Source: Albugo candida (lineage: Eukaryota; Oomycota; Peronosporomycetes; Albuginales). From it: a stretch of 64,000 nucleotides of DNA. Shown piece by piece: positions 1 to 10,610 of this stretch. A program made the position numbers and the translations under genes. The notes under the pieces are model-generated. The model was not told the origin of the DNA. It saw only the letters and a list, made by a program, of their open reading frames with translations, and did not search any database. Position 1 is the first letter of the stretch. Every line of letters starts with the position of its first letter. The stretch covers positions 868,001-932,000 of the forward strand of contig JBDOQK010000002.1 in the NCBI GenBank assembly GCA_040437565.1, written 5' to 3'.

Positions 1-170
1 GAGGCTGATCATAGGATCTGAGCGATTTTTTTGGTAGAAGCGGTGACCGAATTAATGTACCTCCTCGATATATGTCTTTTTAAGCGTTCGGACTATCGTA
101 GAAGCACTTGTTTATGATTTTATCTGTAATAAATAGCATATGGCATAGCTGTGATCTTGACCGGACGATG

Positions 171-1105
171 TCAATGAACTTTGTTCTTCACATAGAATGT
201 CAATAATGCGAGGCAGATCTACGATAACAACAGAAGCACATTAGACTATGCAATGATCTTGCAAAGTTGCAATCACTAACAAAAACGAATACGCCAATTG
301 ATATTGTCATTTTCATATTTTGTATCCACAGGTGTCGTCGAAGGCTCTTGCTAGATTCTGCAAAAGCTGCGGACTGCGAACTGTAAAGCGATTTCATCAA
401 TTTTTACCGGGCCATTCAAGTAAAAGCGGCTCTGAAAGACACAGACCTGAGTTGATCCGATTTGTCCACCAGCAGCTCAATTTTGTCCCCTCTATCCAGC
501 ACTTTTTCTACAAGCAGGTTGAAGATTCGCAGAAGAATAAGCAGCATTCTTCTCACGCAAATTTTGGTGCATATTGTCTTTGACTTTTTCCATATCGGCC
601 TGCAAAGCACGCAATTTATCTTGTCCTCCATCAGTCGAAAAGATTTTCTGTTGAGCAGAGTAAAAGAAGAAGATCTCAAAAATAAAGCAACCATTCTTCA
701 TACCATTTGATTTTCTAAAGTAGGTGCGAAATCCCGATTCATATCCAGTGCAAGCTTTGTAGCTTTGCCTCTTATCCCAAATTCATTTTCGAAAAGTTGA
801 TTGATGTATTTAAGGAAAAGTGCAGCTGATCTAAGAAAGAGAGATGACAACATGGACACAGGTACTTTTTGAAAAAATTACTGCTTTCCAAAAGTTCGAG
901 TTGTCACGCAGATGTACACGACTTCGTCGCACACGCGATAGCTGTATGTTTTGGTCTCGTACTCAACAGACTCGGTAGAGTTACTATTAAACTCAAGCTT
1001 CTTGACTAGTTTGTGTGCTATATCGCTCATCTTTTTATCGCCATTCGTATTGTGTTCTGCCAAAGAGCAGCTTTTGTTAGCAATAAGACAGTAGAGTATT
1101 GTCAT
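171..1105 (-). CDS. VAMP7-type longin R-SNARE, six exons
   Basis: A vesicle R-SNARE for membrane fusion, probably on endosomal, vacuolar or secretory membranes. Exons read on the minus strand: 1105-882, 830-704, 647-557, 507-447, 380-281, 218-171. All junctions are GT-AG and keep frame, giving 216 residues, the usual VAMP7 length. Residues 1-115 form the longin domain (start MTILYCLIANKS, then HKLVKKLEF and CVTTRTFGK). The R-SNARE coiled coil follows (KLRALQADMEKVKDNM, then RGDKIELLVDKSDQL), with its zero-layer arginine in the LDRGDK segment. The protein ends in a single C-terminal membrane anchor (MTISIGVFVFICLALL) and a short basic tail. An upstream in-frame Met at 1189 exists, but the longin fold begins at the chosen Met. 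The gene is divergent from the ankyrin/SAM gene. The family call is firm; the exact subfamily (VAMP71/72 versus animal VAMP7) is not resolved. Confidence 0.9.
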
Positions 1106-1828
1106 CGGCTTTTCGACTGGAATAGTGTGATGAACTTCCTTAAGTACGGTATAAGACATATTGTATAATACTGGAAGCGACAATACCAAGTTTAATAAAT
1201 ACTCGACACGGGTTAGACTTAGGATTCTCTCAAATGTATGAAGCTCATCACGATGATTTGTATGTCATGCACTATCCTTGTGGCAATTAAGACGACTTTC
1301 TAGATTGGAGATTAAAGATTAAAGATGGCAGATCTAACCCAAATCTTGCAATTCTAGATGTGTCAATGCGCAAGAAATGATTCGACAGTCAATCAGTATC
1401 TCAACTTGTAGTCTGCTATAATGAAATCATTTAATGATGATAAAAATACTGTTCCAGGAATCTAGTCTCAAAATCACAGTTACGTCGCTTTCATCTATGT
1501 ATCTTTATTCAATGACCTCGCTCAATTGGTCGCAAGTAACTTAAGGGAGATAATAAAAAAATTATCTCCTAATCCAGCACACTTCCTTGCAAGAGCAACT
1601 GCCACAGAACTACCTTTCTGACAAAAGAAGCAGGTTGAGCGAAAGCAGCTCAATGTAGTCGTTTATTCCGATCATTTATCACGGACGGTATGAAAGTTCA
1701 AGGTCTGTACATTCGTAAAACATTGCTGGCCACCACACCTCTGCGACATTTCCCACCACCTTCATGCGACCATTGTGCTCTGCTTTTGCGCTTCTGCCAA
1801 AAAGCGTCACAGCCATTTTCATATCGCA
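1106..1828. promoter_or_regulatory. Divergent intergenic region between R-SNARE and ankyrin/SAM genes
   Basis: About 720 bp separates two divergently read start codons, so it must carry both promoters. It contains a perfect 9-bp inverted repeat with a six-A loop (GGAGATAAT / ATTATCTCC, 1546-1569) and a short tandem GATTAAA repeat near 1307-1325. No TATA box or known core motif stands out. I see no gene here. Confidence 0.4.
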
Positions 1829-4006
1829 ATGAGCTTTGTGCAAGTCAATGTTGGATCCGGAGGCAACACAATCCTTGAGAAATACACTTTAGGTGACGTA
1901 CTCATGTGCAAATCCCACCGCGGAAAACTGCAGGAGATAATGTTTCTCTTGGAACAAGTGCATTCCGATATAAATTATCGCAATCAGGCAAGTCAATAGC
2001 CTTACGTACTGAGGGTTACTTATAAAAGGTCAACAAATAGAATGGATGCACAGCTTTGCATGGAGCCGCTGCTTCTGGGCAATTAGAAGTGGTACAATGG
2101 ATGCTCCAATTCCCTGGTATTGATCCAGCAGCTGTCGATGACGTAAGTTGACAAGGAGCCGAAAGCAGAATTTCACGCTTCAATAATAGGATCAACAAAC
2201 ACCCCTGCATTATGCAGCCTTTTACGGTCATTTAGAAGTCGTACAAGCTCTTGTGGAACACGGAGTTCCTTTAGACATACCTGATAAATTTGGAAGATTA
2301 GCTCATTGCTCAGCGGCTCTAAATGGGCATTTGGATGTGGTGCGATACTTATTGGAAGAATGCGAAAGCCCAATTGACATGAATGCGATCGATGAGGTTT
2401 GAGAGTTGGTTGAGGCTGGAGAACGGAGATTTGAGTCATATCATAATAGTATGGAGGAACTTGTTTGCATTGGGCAGCGTCTAGAGGACGCAAGGAAGTC
2501 GTACAATATCTCTGCACACACGGAATTGATGTGCACATAACGAGCTATGTGAGTCGAGTCAAATACTATTTCAAATCCAGTCGATCATACATAACCTGGG
2601 TTGTAGGATAATAAAACAGCTTATCAGTTGGCGAAAGACAAACACAAACAGAAATGTGTCCATTTTCTAAAAAGTTGGTACGAAATGTCGCAGGTATATC
2701 GATCTGAATGGACGAAAGGCTCCAAACTTACATCGCTAAATGAATCACAGAAATTTGTCCATGCAGCGGAAACTGGTGATATTGACGAGCTTTCTCGAAT
2801 GATTGTCGAAATAAACGATTCGTACTCCATTCGATGCTTACGCGATAAAGTATGTATCTCCGGAAGCCTTTTCTTACCATGATTTTAATTATAGCTGTCG
2901 TGCAGAATGGAAAAAATGCAATTCATTGGGCAGCAGAATCGGGTCACTTATTTGCATTGAAACTTCTATGTGACCATAGCTCAGTATGGACCGACGCAGA
3001 CAAGGTGAAATTGCTACTTTGTAGTCTACACCTACATACTTATAGAAGGCACTCGACGCAGTTCGGCCACAACGCGCTTCATTGTGCAGCTCTTGGTGGC
3101 AATAAAGAGTGTGCTTTTTGGCTAATTCGTAAATCGCTCAAGGCATCAGAGCTTCTCACATCAACCCTTGTACGATCATGAACGATTGTAATTGAATCAC
3201 TTTTTGATATTGGCTTACAGACGAACAAAAGTCCGTCAAGGTGTGCTTTCGAAGCAGGTCATACTGGTCTTGCGGCTAAACTCCAGGTTGGTCTATTGCA
3301 GGTGTCATTATAAAAATGCAATAAATTTTACACTTCAACGCGCAGGCGTGGGAGGAAGGGAATGACGAGTACACAAACAGCGACGTAGATAGTATTCCAT
3401 CTTCACATAACAGCTCTCTACAAACGAGCAATGAAGACCCGAGCAACAATGCCAGAGGTAAATCCCTGATATAGGATGACGCGGTGCCATCACTAGCACT
3501 AACACAGTGTCTGGTTAGATATTGACACAGTGCACAATTGGCTCAAGTCGCTCGATATGGATGAGTACACAGCCAACTTCAAGAAGGATGGATTCGATAC
3601 TCTGCGGGGCGTTGCAACTATCGACGAGAATGATTTGATCGACATGCAGGTCAAAAAAGGCCATCGTCGAGTCGTGTTATCGCATATCGAAGAGCTCCGA
3701 AATAAGCTAGCTGTTTCAGATGAGCAGCAAAACCCAAAGCAGAACTCTGATTCGCCGGTACCTCGGACCATCGTACCGCAGCTATCAAACCTATCCCCGC
3801 CGAGCAGTGCGAGTACTTCTACATCCTTGGAAACAAGTAGCCCTATAGTGGTACAGGCTCAGCCAGGGGCATCAGAACCAGAAACTCCCGTAACTGAGCC
3901 GCAGCCAACTTCGAATGTCACAGTTTCACAGTCGGATCAGCCCATTGAGCAACAAGAATCTCAAACGCTTCCCTCAGTTTCAGATAAAATATCGTCAGAG
4001 CAATAG
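1829..4006 (+). CDS. Ankyrin-repeat protein with C-terminal SAM domain, ten exons
   Basis: A cytoplasmic adaptor-type protein of 560 residues. Exons: 1829-1987, 2041-2142, 2190-2396, 2450-2548, 2607-2849, 2906-3004, 3062-3169, 3221-3286, 3346-3457, 3519-4006. Frame is kept at every junction. Repeated ankyrin motifs are visible: NGCTALHGAAASGQLEVV, QTPLHYAAFYGHLEVV, GGTCLHWAASRGRKEVV, KNAIHWAAESGHLFAL and HNALHCAALGGNKECA. Exon borders tend to fall between repeats. The last exon starts with a SAM domain (VHNWLKSLDMDEYTANF through GHRRVVLSHI), followed by a Ser/Pro/Gln-rich tail. The first intron appears to use a GC donor (GCAAGT at 1988). The start was taken at MSFVQVNVG; a longer reading frame upstream has no recognisable content. 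The protein's partners cannot be told from the sequence. Confidence 0.85.
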
Positions 4007-4095
4007 ATTGTCCAGTTATCCTCAATCGCTAGCCTATCAAGCGGCAAGGTAGAATAATCAAGAAGTCGAAGTAGTCCAGACCTGGCTCAGTTGTA

Positions 4096-7000
4096 TCACG
4101 CCATTTTGTCCATAGCGAGTCGGATAACCTTGATGAAGTCATCGCGTTGCTGAAGTTCATAAGAATTTTTCTTTTCCAGTATTTGTCCCGAAATTGCATG
4201 CTTGCATTTGTAGTAGATTGTCACCATCAAGGCGTTCTTTTTCAGGCAAGTCATACGAGCTATATGTGCTAAAGAATGACACGATTTGACCTGATAAATG
4301 TCGTCCATATTCCTCTCTGCTTTCAGCACGATAATGTGGTTCTCAAAGACGACCAAGTGGCGAAGAACCATGCTCGTGCGCGCAGCGGTATCTATCGTTG
4401 CTCCATTGATAGTGGGTGAAAGAGGGGATGAAGAGAGCTTCTTTTTGTATCCTGAAAAGAATTGACTATCGAGAAGCGGGATCATTTGTGTTCGAGAAAC
4501 TCGCCAGCCTTTTTCGACTTGTGAGATTTTACCTCGTTCTATTGCGTGCAGGTTGGCTGATACATTTTCGGTACCAAACGATTCGTTTCTGGAACTGATG
4601 GAAGAAGACGCTGAGGACGTACGCGAATCGTTCCCTCCGACAAAAGGATCGCTTGAGTCTTCGTCGTCATCATCTTCGATCGTGAACGTATCTTCTTGAG
4701 CTAATGAAACTGGCTTGTTCAAAGTGCCTACCACGCCGCTCACAGGGGGTTTCTCAATCGATGGCCCTGGAGGTGATTGCAGTGGATTTATGAATGAGAA
4801 AGGCATCTTCATCGTCGGTATTCTCCCAGCAGAATTATTCTGATTCGGCATTTTCAGCAAGTCCGAACCAATTTGAGAAATAGAAGTTTTCCAAGAGCCC
4901 AAACTTGCAATTCCGGGAGGTAGATGCGACTTTGATGGCTTCAAATCAGATTGATCAGACACTTTTTCTTCAGATACTGTCGTCTTGAACCACCCTTTCC
5001 CGTCAAAATGCAAAGGAGCTCTCCCTCCGGATTTGAAAGTATCTGTGATAGTGGAAAAGTATGAGTTGGTTCCAGGCGGCGCATGGGTTTTGATATCGAT
5101 TTTACTTTGTTCAACGGAGGGTGTTCTTGAAGCGCTATGTGTTGTTTGAGTAAATTGTGCTTTGTTGGTGTTTTCTTTCATTCTCTCCTCACTTTCTATT
5201 GTATTCTTTGACACGATTGTAGAGAGATGACATAATGAACACTGGGTCGCATCGTGATCCACAAGATCAGCAACAGTGAGCTCTTGGGAGTGATAAAGAA
5301 GCGCATGCACTGCAGCATAACCACCTTCAAGGACGCTGACATATGGGAAGCCTTTCTCGGTCAGAAATAAGACAGCTGCATGAAGACGGGTCGCATCGAG
5401 TGCATACTGCTCAAAGAATTCCTCGTCCAAATCAAACGGCAGTACAGATTCTTTGTTTCCATGAGCTGTAAGGCTTAGATGTTTCTCACCACCGTTTTGA
5501 TTGTGCGAAACAATCTCAGCCGCTAAATGGCTATATCCCTGACCCATCACGCAGAAGTGCATCGATTTTTGCACTGGTTGGAGTGTTGCAAGAGTTTCGT
5601 CTAAGTCTTTTTGGTCTGTCACAGCATCGGGGTCGATGAAATAAGCTGTCGGAATGGTACCTTCAAGCCTTTGGGCCCTTGTACGGCAATCAATGATAAA
5701 ATAACGAATGCTTTTACCATGATCGTTTCTATTTGCTTGTAGGGATTGAAAGTTCTTGAATACTTTGGGTATGATCTCTTTGGCTGGTAGACATATAGCT
5801 ACAGAAGCCGATGACGCAACACTCCGTAGTTGACCATGAATTTCTTTAGACCAGCGATTGGAGTCATCTTCTTTCGACAAGAATGACTTGACCGGCATCA
5901 TACCGAGTAACTTGGATGGCACGTCGCTCATCAAATCCTTCATTCCGGTGGCAGACATCGGTAGGAAAGAAAATGGTCTGGTCATCGCGCTCATGCTACC
6001 GGTGGCACGCGGTGACTCTACAGGCTCGGATTTCGTTGTCAACAGAGAATTTGATTCTATGGCATTCAGAAATCTAGCAGTAAAAGGTGCAGGTGTTGTC
6101 TCGACAATATGCTGTACACCAGAACAAAGATCTTGAGATTTGCTGGAGAGGGCTTCTAGCATGTTTTGCGTCATACAATGACGTAGTTGATCTTTTTGCA
6201 TGCAACATAACGTATCTGAGATTGCATCCAAGAGATATACCACGATGAAGCATATCGTAATTGATGGAAACGTTCTTACTTTTGTTCGAATTTGCGATGG
6301 AAAGCCTAGCAGCAAAATACAATCCCAAACCTGCACCAGAGCATCAAGGTCACTGTTTTCCAACTCAAAAAATGAAGTTATCCAGCAGTCTGGGATTGCT
6401 TCACCATCATCCGCCCATTCCCGATAGTGCTGATCCAAATACGATGCAGTCTCCGGATAATGATACAGTAAAAGCCTTTTTAAAAACGACCGCCACAATT
6501 CGGTGGTCGCTTGTTCACTAGGCCGGAAGAATGTCTGACGCATGAGGCATGGAGCGAAACGAGTCGCGACGAATAGTACATCATGCTGCAGCGGGTCTGC
6601 ACCGCTAACCACAAGTAAAGGAGATAGACTCTTGGGCAGGCTTGGCACGTACTTGATCGACAAGTATTTGCACAAAAATGTGATGAATATCTCAGCGGTA
6701 TCGATGAAAAGCAATCGTGCAGAATCAATCGTATCAACACAAGCATCCAGAAGTTGTTCGTGAAGCTTGCTAGTGAATACATTACTGCATATCGACTCAA
6801 CATCTTTTCGCAAATCAGCTTGATTTGGAAGATCTAGCGATGTTGCTTGCACCGATTGGATTGAGAAGACTTCTTTTTTGAGATCCAATTCTGAGACAGC
6901 TGCTTTCCACATTTGAAGTCGCTTCTCTTTTGGTGCCATTCCACTCATACTAAACATAAGAACTGCCGAATCTTCATCAGTCACGAGTTGCGGCACATTC

Positions 7001-7542
7001 AAAGAGCTTTTTAGTTTTAAAGATGTATTGCTATGTTCACGATGTGAGGCTTCAGTGTAGTTTGTTGGGACGTCGTCTAAAAATCTATCAAAATCACTAT
7101 CATCGTGAAGTAAGTCGACGCTCCTGTCTAGGTTTTCTCTTCTTGTCACAAAAGGAGATGATTCGTCGACGTCAAGTTCACTTTTTCTTTTTTCACGTAC
7201 GTTGTCATTCACGGAATACTTTTTTGGTAGAGTAGTAATGGTCTCAGCGTTGACAGCTAATTCTACCGGCTTACTTGTGCTAAGAGGAGAAGGAGCTCTA
7301 TGACCGTCATCCAGCCACGATAGAAAATCTGAGTCATTGAGTAACTTGGGATCATTACTTTGGGTTGGTGCAGAATGTAATGATGGATCTGATGCATTGT
7401 CGATTCGATCTTCATGTCGATCAAATTTCAATTCGCTGAAAAACTCATTCTTATCGTCAGTATCTGTGGCTGATGACTGAATAATTTGTAGCGTATCTCC
7501 TCCAAGATCTCCGAAAATCTCATCAAAATCATCAGACGCCAT
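4096..7542 (-). CDS. TBC1D23-like protein (TBC plus rhodanese-like domain)
   Basis: An open frame of 1,148 residues. The order of parts matches TBC1D23, which in animals is a trans-Golgi adaptor that captures endosome-derived vesicles. An acidic disordered N-terminus (about 1-200) precedes a TBC domain (about 210-490, with LDLPNQADLRKDVESICSNVF near its start). A rhodanese-like domain follows near residues 590-730 (RYFIIDCRTRAQRLEGTIP). Its active-site Cys loop is not obvious, as expected for a non-catalytic member. Then comes a long Ser-rich linker and a conserved C-terminal domain (about 1020-1148, RTSMVLRHLVVFENHIIVLK), the PH-like part. The TBC arginine and glutamine fingers are not clear, consistent with a scaffold and not an active Rab GAP. 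An in-frame intron near 6215-6280 cannot be excluded, because the text there reads less like protein. Confidence 0.75.
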   Translation of the reverse strand: MASDDFDEIFGDLGGDTLQIIQSSATDTDDKNEFFSELKFDRHEDRIDNASDPSLHSAPTQSNDPKLLNDSDFLSWLDDGHRAPSPLSTSKPVELAVNAETITTLPKKYSVNDNVREKRKSELDVDESSPFVTRRENLDRSVDLLHDDSDFDRFLDDVPTNYTEASHREHSNTSLKLKSSLNVPQLVTDEDSAVLMFSMSGMAPKEKRLQMWKAAVSELDLKKEVFSIQSVQATSLDLPNQADLRKDVESICSNVFTSKLHEQLLDACVDTIDSARLLFIDTAEIFITFLCKYLSIKYVPSLPKSLSPLLVVSGADPLQHDVLFVATRFAPCLMRQTFFRPSEQATTELWRSFLKRLLLYHYPETASYLDQHYREWADDGEAIPDCWITSFFELENSDLDALVQVWDCILLLGFPSQIRTKVRTFPSITICFIVVYLLDAISDTLCCMQKDQLRHCMTQNMLEALSSKSQDLCSGVQHIVETTPAPFTARFLNAIESNSLLTTKSEPVESPRATGSMSAMTRPFSFLPMSATGMKDLMSDVPSKLLGMMPVKSFLSKEDDSNRWSKEIHGQLRSVASSASVAICLPAKEIIPKVFKNFQSLQANRNDHGKSIRYFIIDCRTRAQRLEGTIPTAYFIDPDAVTDQKDLDETLATLQPVQKSMHFCVMGQGYSHLAAEIVSHNQNGGEKHLSLTAHGNKESVLPFDLDEEFFEQYALDATRLHAAVLFLTEKGFPYVSVLEGGYAAVHALLYHSQELTVADLVDHDATQCSLCHLSTIVSKNTIESEERMKENTNKAQFTQTTHSASRTPSVEQSKIDIKTHAPPGTNSYFSTITDTFKSGGRAPLHFDGKGWFKTTVSEEKVSDQSDLKPSKSHLPPGIASLGSWKTSISQIGSDLLKMPNQNNSAGRIPTMKMPFSFINPLQSPPGPSIEKPPVSGVVGTLNKPVSLAQEDTFTIEDDDDEDSSDPFVGGNDSRTSSASSSISSRNESFGTENVSANLHAIERGKISQVEKGWRVSRTQMIPLLDSQFFSGYKKKLSSSPLSPTINGATIDTAARTSMVLRHLVVFENHIIVLKAERNMDDIYQVKSCHSLAHIARMTCLKKNALMVTIYYKCKHAISGQILEKKNSYELQQRDDFIKVIRLAMDKMA

Positions 7543-7747
7543 TTTACAATCAAAGAGAAAGCTACACTGAGAAGGCGCGAGATTACAGCAGCGGTTTCTT
7601 CTCAGCTGGACGCCAATACCAACTGGTTAACACTGAAGAGCTAAAAGCAGCTTTTATTCTGCAAAAAGCGCCATTTATTATATATTTTATTGACTTGCCT
7701 AAAAGGCAGATGTATCTTCTAACTATTGAGGTGTCTTGGGCTATAAT

Positions 7748-9140
7748 TCAGGCAGGTGGCAATGCGTTGATCGCTGCTGATAGATGAGTCGCATTGTACC
7801 GAACAACCTCCGCTTGATGTACATAGGAATGATGGATGGCGATGACCCACATTACTATAAGCATAAGTGTCTGCAGGACATTGGCCGACACCACTTCGTT
7901 TAACGGAGGTGTTCTTGCATTGTACACATTATGATAGCCTTCACCTGCCTGGGTGAGTGTATACAAGTGAAGTGAGATGTAAACTTGATCCAATGTTGTC
8001 AAGAGTGCTAGCCAAACTACTCCACGACAATAAAAACGAATTGGTCGGATATCTGTATCATGCACAGCTTTGAACCCAATGCAGCCGATATAGACAGCAA
8101 GTACATGGACGAACAGCTCATAACATTGTACAATCGTGCTTGGTCGAGTTAGTACATCATATTGCGTCTCATAAGAAGATCTATTGCGATCGTTGCGATT
8201 CTGTTGATCATCAGCAATTGCTGCAAATTGCCCCATTGCTTTCATAGAGTATATTATGAGAAAAAACGAGCTCCATAATTTGATTCGACGCGCTGCACTT
8301 CCTAACGGTGAGTCCAGCATCAATGGGTCGACACGTTGCAGCGAATCGGATGGGTACACGGATGGGGATATTGCCTCATTTGCAATGTTTACAAATGTCA
8401 ACGGTGGTACATTATCACGAGGCGATCGTTGATCAGGAAAATGGGATGTACTGACTGTAGCTATGTTTTCCGATGCGGGCTGTACTGATCGCACAAAAAG
8501 ATGGATTGTATGTCCCTGTTCTATCTTGTATGATGCAAGCTGCTGGTCATCTTCCAAAACACGTCCACCATATATAAGACGTTGCGTCTCAACCGTAACT
8601 CCAGACAGCTCCGAGATTTTTTCCTTCAACTTCAAAAGATTCCAACTTAATTGACAATCTATGTTTTGTAACTTGCCATCCAAATGTAAAATCCGGATAG
8701 CGACTCGGCCATCCTCAACGCGCTTGACTTCTAAAATATGTTCTTCCTCTCCTTCCTTTTCTTGCACTTGTTCTTGATGGTCTCGTTCTATTCTCGCTGT
8801 GGATAGCAAATGGATTGCATGTATGGACAGAAAATGTTATACGGAATTACTTTGATGCGAAAACAATGCACCAACCTTCCTGACTGCTATTTTGTTCATT
8901 CTCGACTTCACGCTCGCTGATGATCGTTGTAATATCGGTCGAAAGCTGATCCTCCACCACCATTGACGCCTTTTCTGATTCATTTAGCCCTTCAATCAAG
9001 GCCACGCTTGACGAACTGATAGCTTCGGCAGAGTTTTGTTCATCTTCCTGACCTTCATCCGAGTTTGGTAGAGCAGCATACAGTCGACCACGCCGACATG
9101 CACTAGGATCAGCAGCAGAAATCCCACGAAACGGTCCCAT
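7748..9140 (-). CDS. Ubiquitin-like domain protein with several membrane spans, two exons
   Basis: Exons 9140-8876 and 8796-7748 join in frame (SSQE to ARIERDH) to give 437 residues. The first about 90 residues are acidic and disordered. A ubiquitin-like domain follows at about residues 105-185 (VAIRILHLDGKLQNIDCQLS, LKEKISELSGV, QRLIYGGRVLEDDQQLASY, GHTIHLFVRS). The C-terminal half carries three or four hydrophobic segments (LWSSFFLIIYSM, ELFVHVLAVYIGCIGF, GVVWLALLTTLDQVYI, LQTLMLIVMWVIAIHH). The design resembles HERPUD or TMUB proteins of ER-associated degradation. That is inference from architecture; no orthology is claimed. It is read in the same direction as the TBC gene, with about 200 bp between. 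Confidence 0.75.
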
Positions 9141-9317
9141 TTTCGTTACTCGCGTTCTCTTTTACATGCAGCCAGCTAGATAAGGGTATATTTTTGTATT
9201 TATAGCCAACAGTACGAGCCAATCTGACATTATTGGATCCATTTAACCCAATCAAAGACAAGTAACGCCTTTGTGATCAAAATCACGCAATTTCAGGCTA
9301 TCCAACGGACTGATTTG

Positions 9318-9776
9318 ATGCTGCCTCCGCAAAAAGCCTCGGGCTTTGGCGCTCAATTCGAAAAACTGAGCAAAGAAGATCGAGATATCGTTCTTGATAG
9401 AATAGAGCGAGAATTGGTAGTCATTTTGCGGGAAAAACCTGTTGTACGACAATCCATCGCTTTTGGCGTCAGAGAGGTGCAAAAATGTATATTAGATCAC
9501 TCTGCTCGAATTGTGATTTTCACCCAGCAACCCGAATCAAGCCTATTTAATCATATCCCTTTATTATGTCGACTTCATTGCATCCCAATTTGTATTTTGC
9601 ACCTTTCTCCCGACAAACTGGGTAAATTGTTTGCAATGAAAAGACTTGCGGTGTTTACAATCAAGGCCAATCATTTGGTGGATGTAAGCACCGATGAGAA
9701 AACACTTGCCGATTATGAACAAAAAGTTGGAAGTGTGGTGAAGTTTTTTTGCGGTAAAGCAAGCAAAAAAATTTGA
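9318..9776 (+). CDS. L7Ae/L30e-fold protein, possibly Rpp38/NHP2-like
   Basis: A 152-residue protein with the pattern of the L7Ae/L30e/Gadd45 RNA-binding fold: a helix with GVREVQKCIL, a strand ARIVIFTQQP, then HIPLLCRLHCIPICIL and KLGKLFAMKRLAVFTI. The family includes the RNase P/MRP subunit Rpp38, the box H/ACA protein NHP2 and ribosomal L7Ae. Extra N- and C-terminal helices (RIERELVVIL; ADYEQKVGSVVKFF) suggest Rpp38/Pop3 more than NHP2, but the choice is not certain. The first ATG in frame is at 9318. An upstream in-frame stretch has no ATG, so the gene may be a single exon. It is divergent from the ubiquitin-like gene with under 200 bp between starts. Confidence 0.65.
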   Translation: MLPPQKASGFGAQFEKLSKEDRDIVLDRIERELVVILREKPVVRQSIAFGVREVQKCILDHSARIVIFTQQPESSLFNHIPLLCRLHCIPICILHLSPDKLGKLFAMKRLAVFTIKANHLVDVSTDEKTLADYEQKVGSVVKFFCGKASKKI

Positions 9777-10296
9777 ATCATTTCCGTTGTGTGATTATCC
9801 GTTCATGGGGTAAACTGCTTGTGGAATCTCTTTGGTGCATAGAGAGCCTTACGTTCTTAGCCAAAGACATGCTTCCATAAATGTAGCGTTAGCCTCCATG
9901 ATATCCGATACTGCAAACATCTTTGGGAGGAAGTAAAACCAAAATATGCACTTGTACTATACTTATATCAACTGCGAGCGCAATAGAATTGCAACCGAGT
10001 TATGACTGTGTTCGATTCATGCTGGGGAAGCGTTAAAGACCTCTGTCAACGATTTGTCACTTCTCTTTTTTCCAATCAAATGAAGGCACACCTGATACTC
10101 ATGGACACGGAGCCACATTTATCACCTATTTTACCCCACTACAATCCGACTTCTTGTGCCGCCTGCTATTTTATCTTCACTTCTACGTGTATGTCTCCGT
10201 CTCTGTACGTCCATGCCCACACGCACGTCCTCACGTTTGACATTGCTATCTCTTGAGCACACCATATGTGCTTTATCCGCACCATGAATAAAATTA
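9777..10296. other. Stretch without recognisable gene, left of first gap
   Basis: No convincing coding signal is seen on either strand. The short open frames here have no family features. Its last 142 bases recur after the gap. Confidence 0.5.
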
Positions 10297-10610
10297 NNNN
10301 NNNNNNNNNNNNNNNNNNNNNNNNNNNNNNNNNNNNNNNNNNNNNNNNNNNNNNNNNNNNNNNNNNNNNNNNNNNNNNNNNNNNNNNNNNNNNNNNCATG
10401 GACGTACAGAGACGGAGACATACACGTAGAAGTGAAGATAAAATAGCAGGCGGCACAAGAAGTCGGATTGTGCCGCCTGCTATTTTATCTTCACTTCTAC
10501 GTGTATGTCTCCGTCTCTGTACGTCCATGCCCACACGCACGTCCTCACGTTTGACATTGCTATCTCTTGAGCACACCATATGTGCTTTATCCGCACCATG
10601 AATAAAATTA
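10155..10610. repeat. Duplicated flanks of the first gap, with fold-back
   Basis: The 142 bp at 10155-10296 recurs at 10469-10610 without visible change (offset 314). The piece right after the gap (10397 to about 10468) is the inverted copy of about 10143-10215 and runs straight into the direct copy, making a near-perfect hairpin. This looks like a contig-end assembly artefact. Confidence 0.85.
10297..10396. other. Assembly gap, 100 N
   Basis: A run of exactly 100 N. The length is probably a convention and not a measured distance. Confidence 0.95.

Noticed and set aside
3499-3771. Ser-rich minus-strand frame opposite the SAM domain
   Set aside because: It is a shadow of the real exon, which has a clear SAM pattern.
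6074-6803. Minus-strand alternative frames inside the TBC1D23-like gene
   Set aside because: They lie in other frames of a long coding frame with recognisable domains. A small intron remains possible, but no separate gene.
10397-10530. Near-perfect 60-bp hairpin as a possible transposon end or attenuator
   Set aside because: It starts exactly at a gap edge, and both arms copy the sequence before the gap. The same pattern recurs at 18667. Assembly error explains it better.
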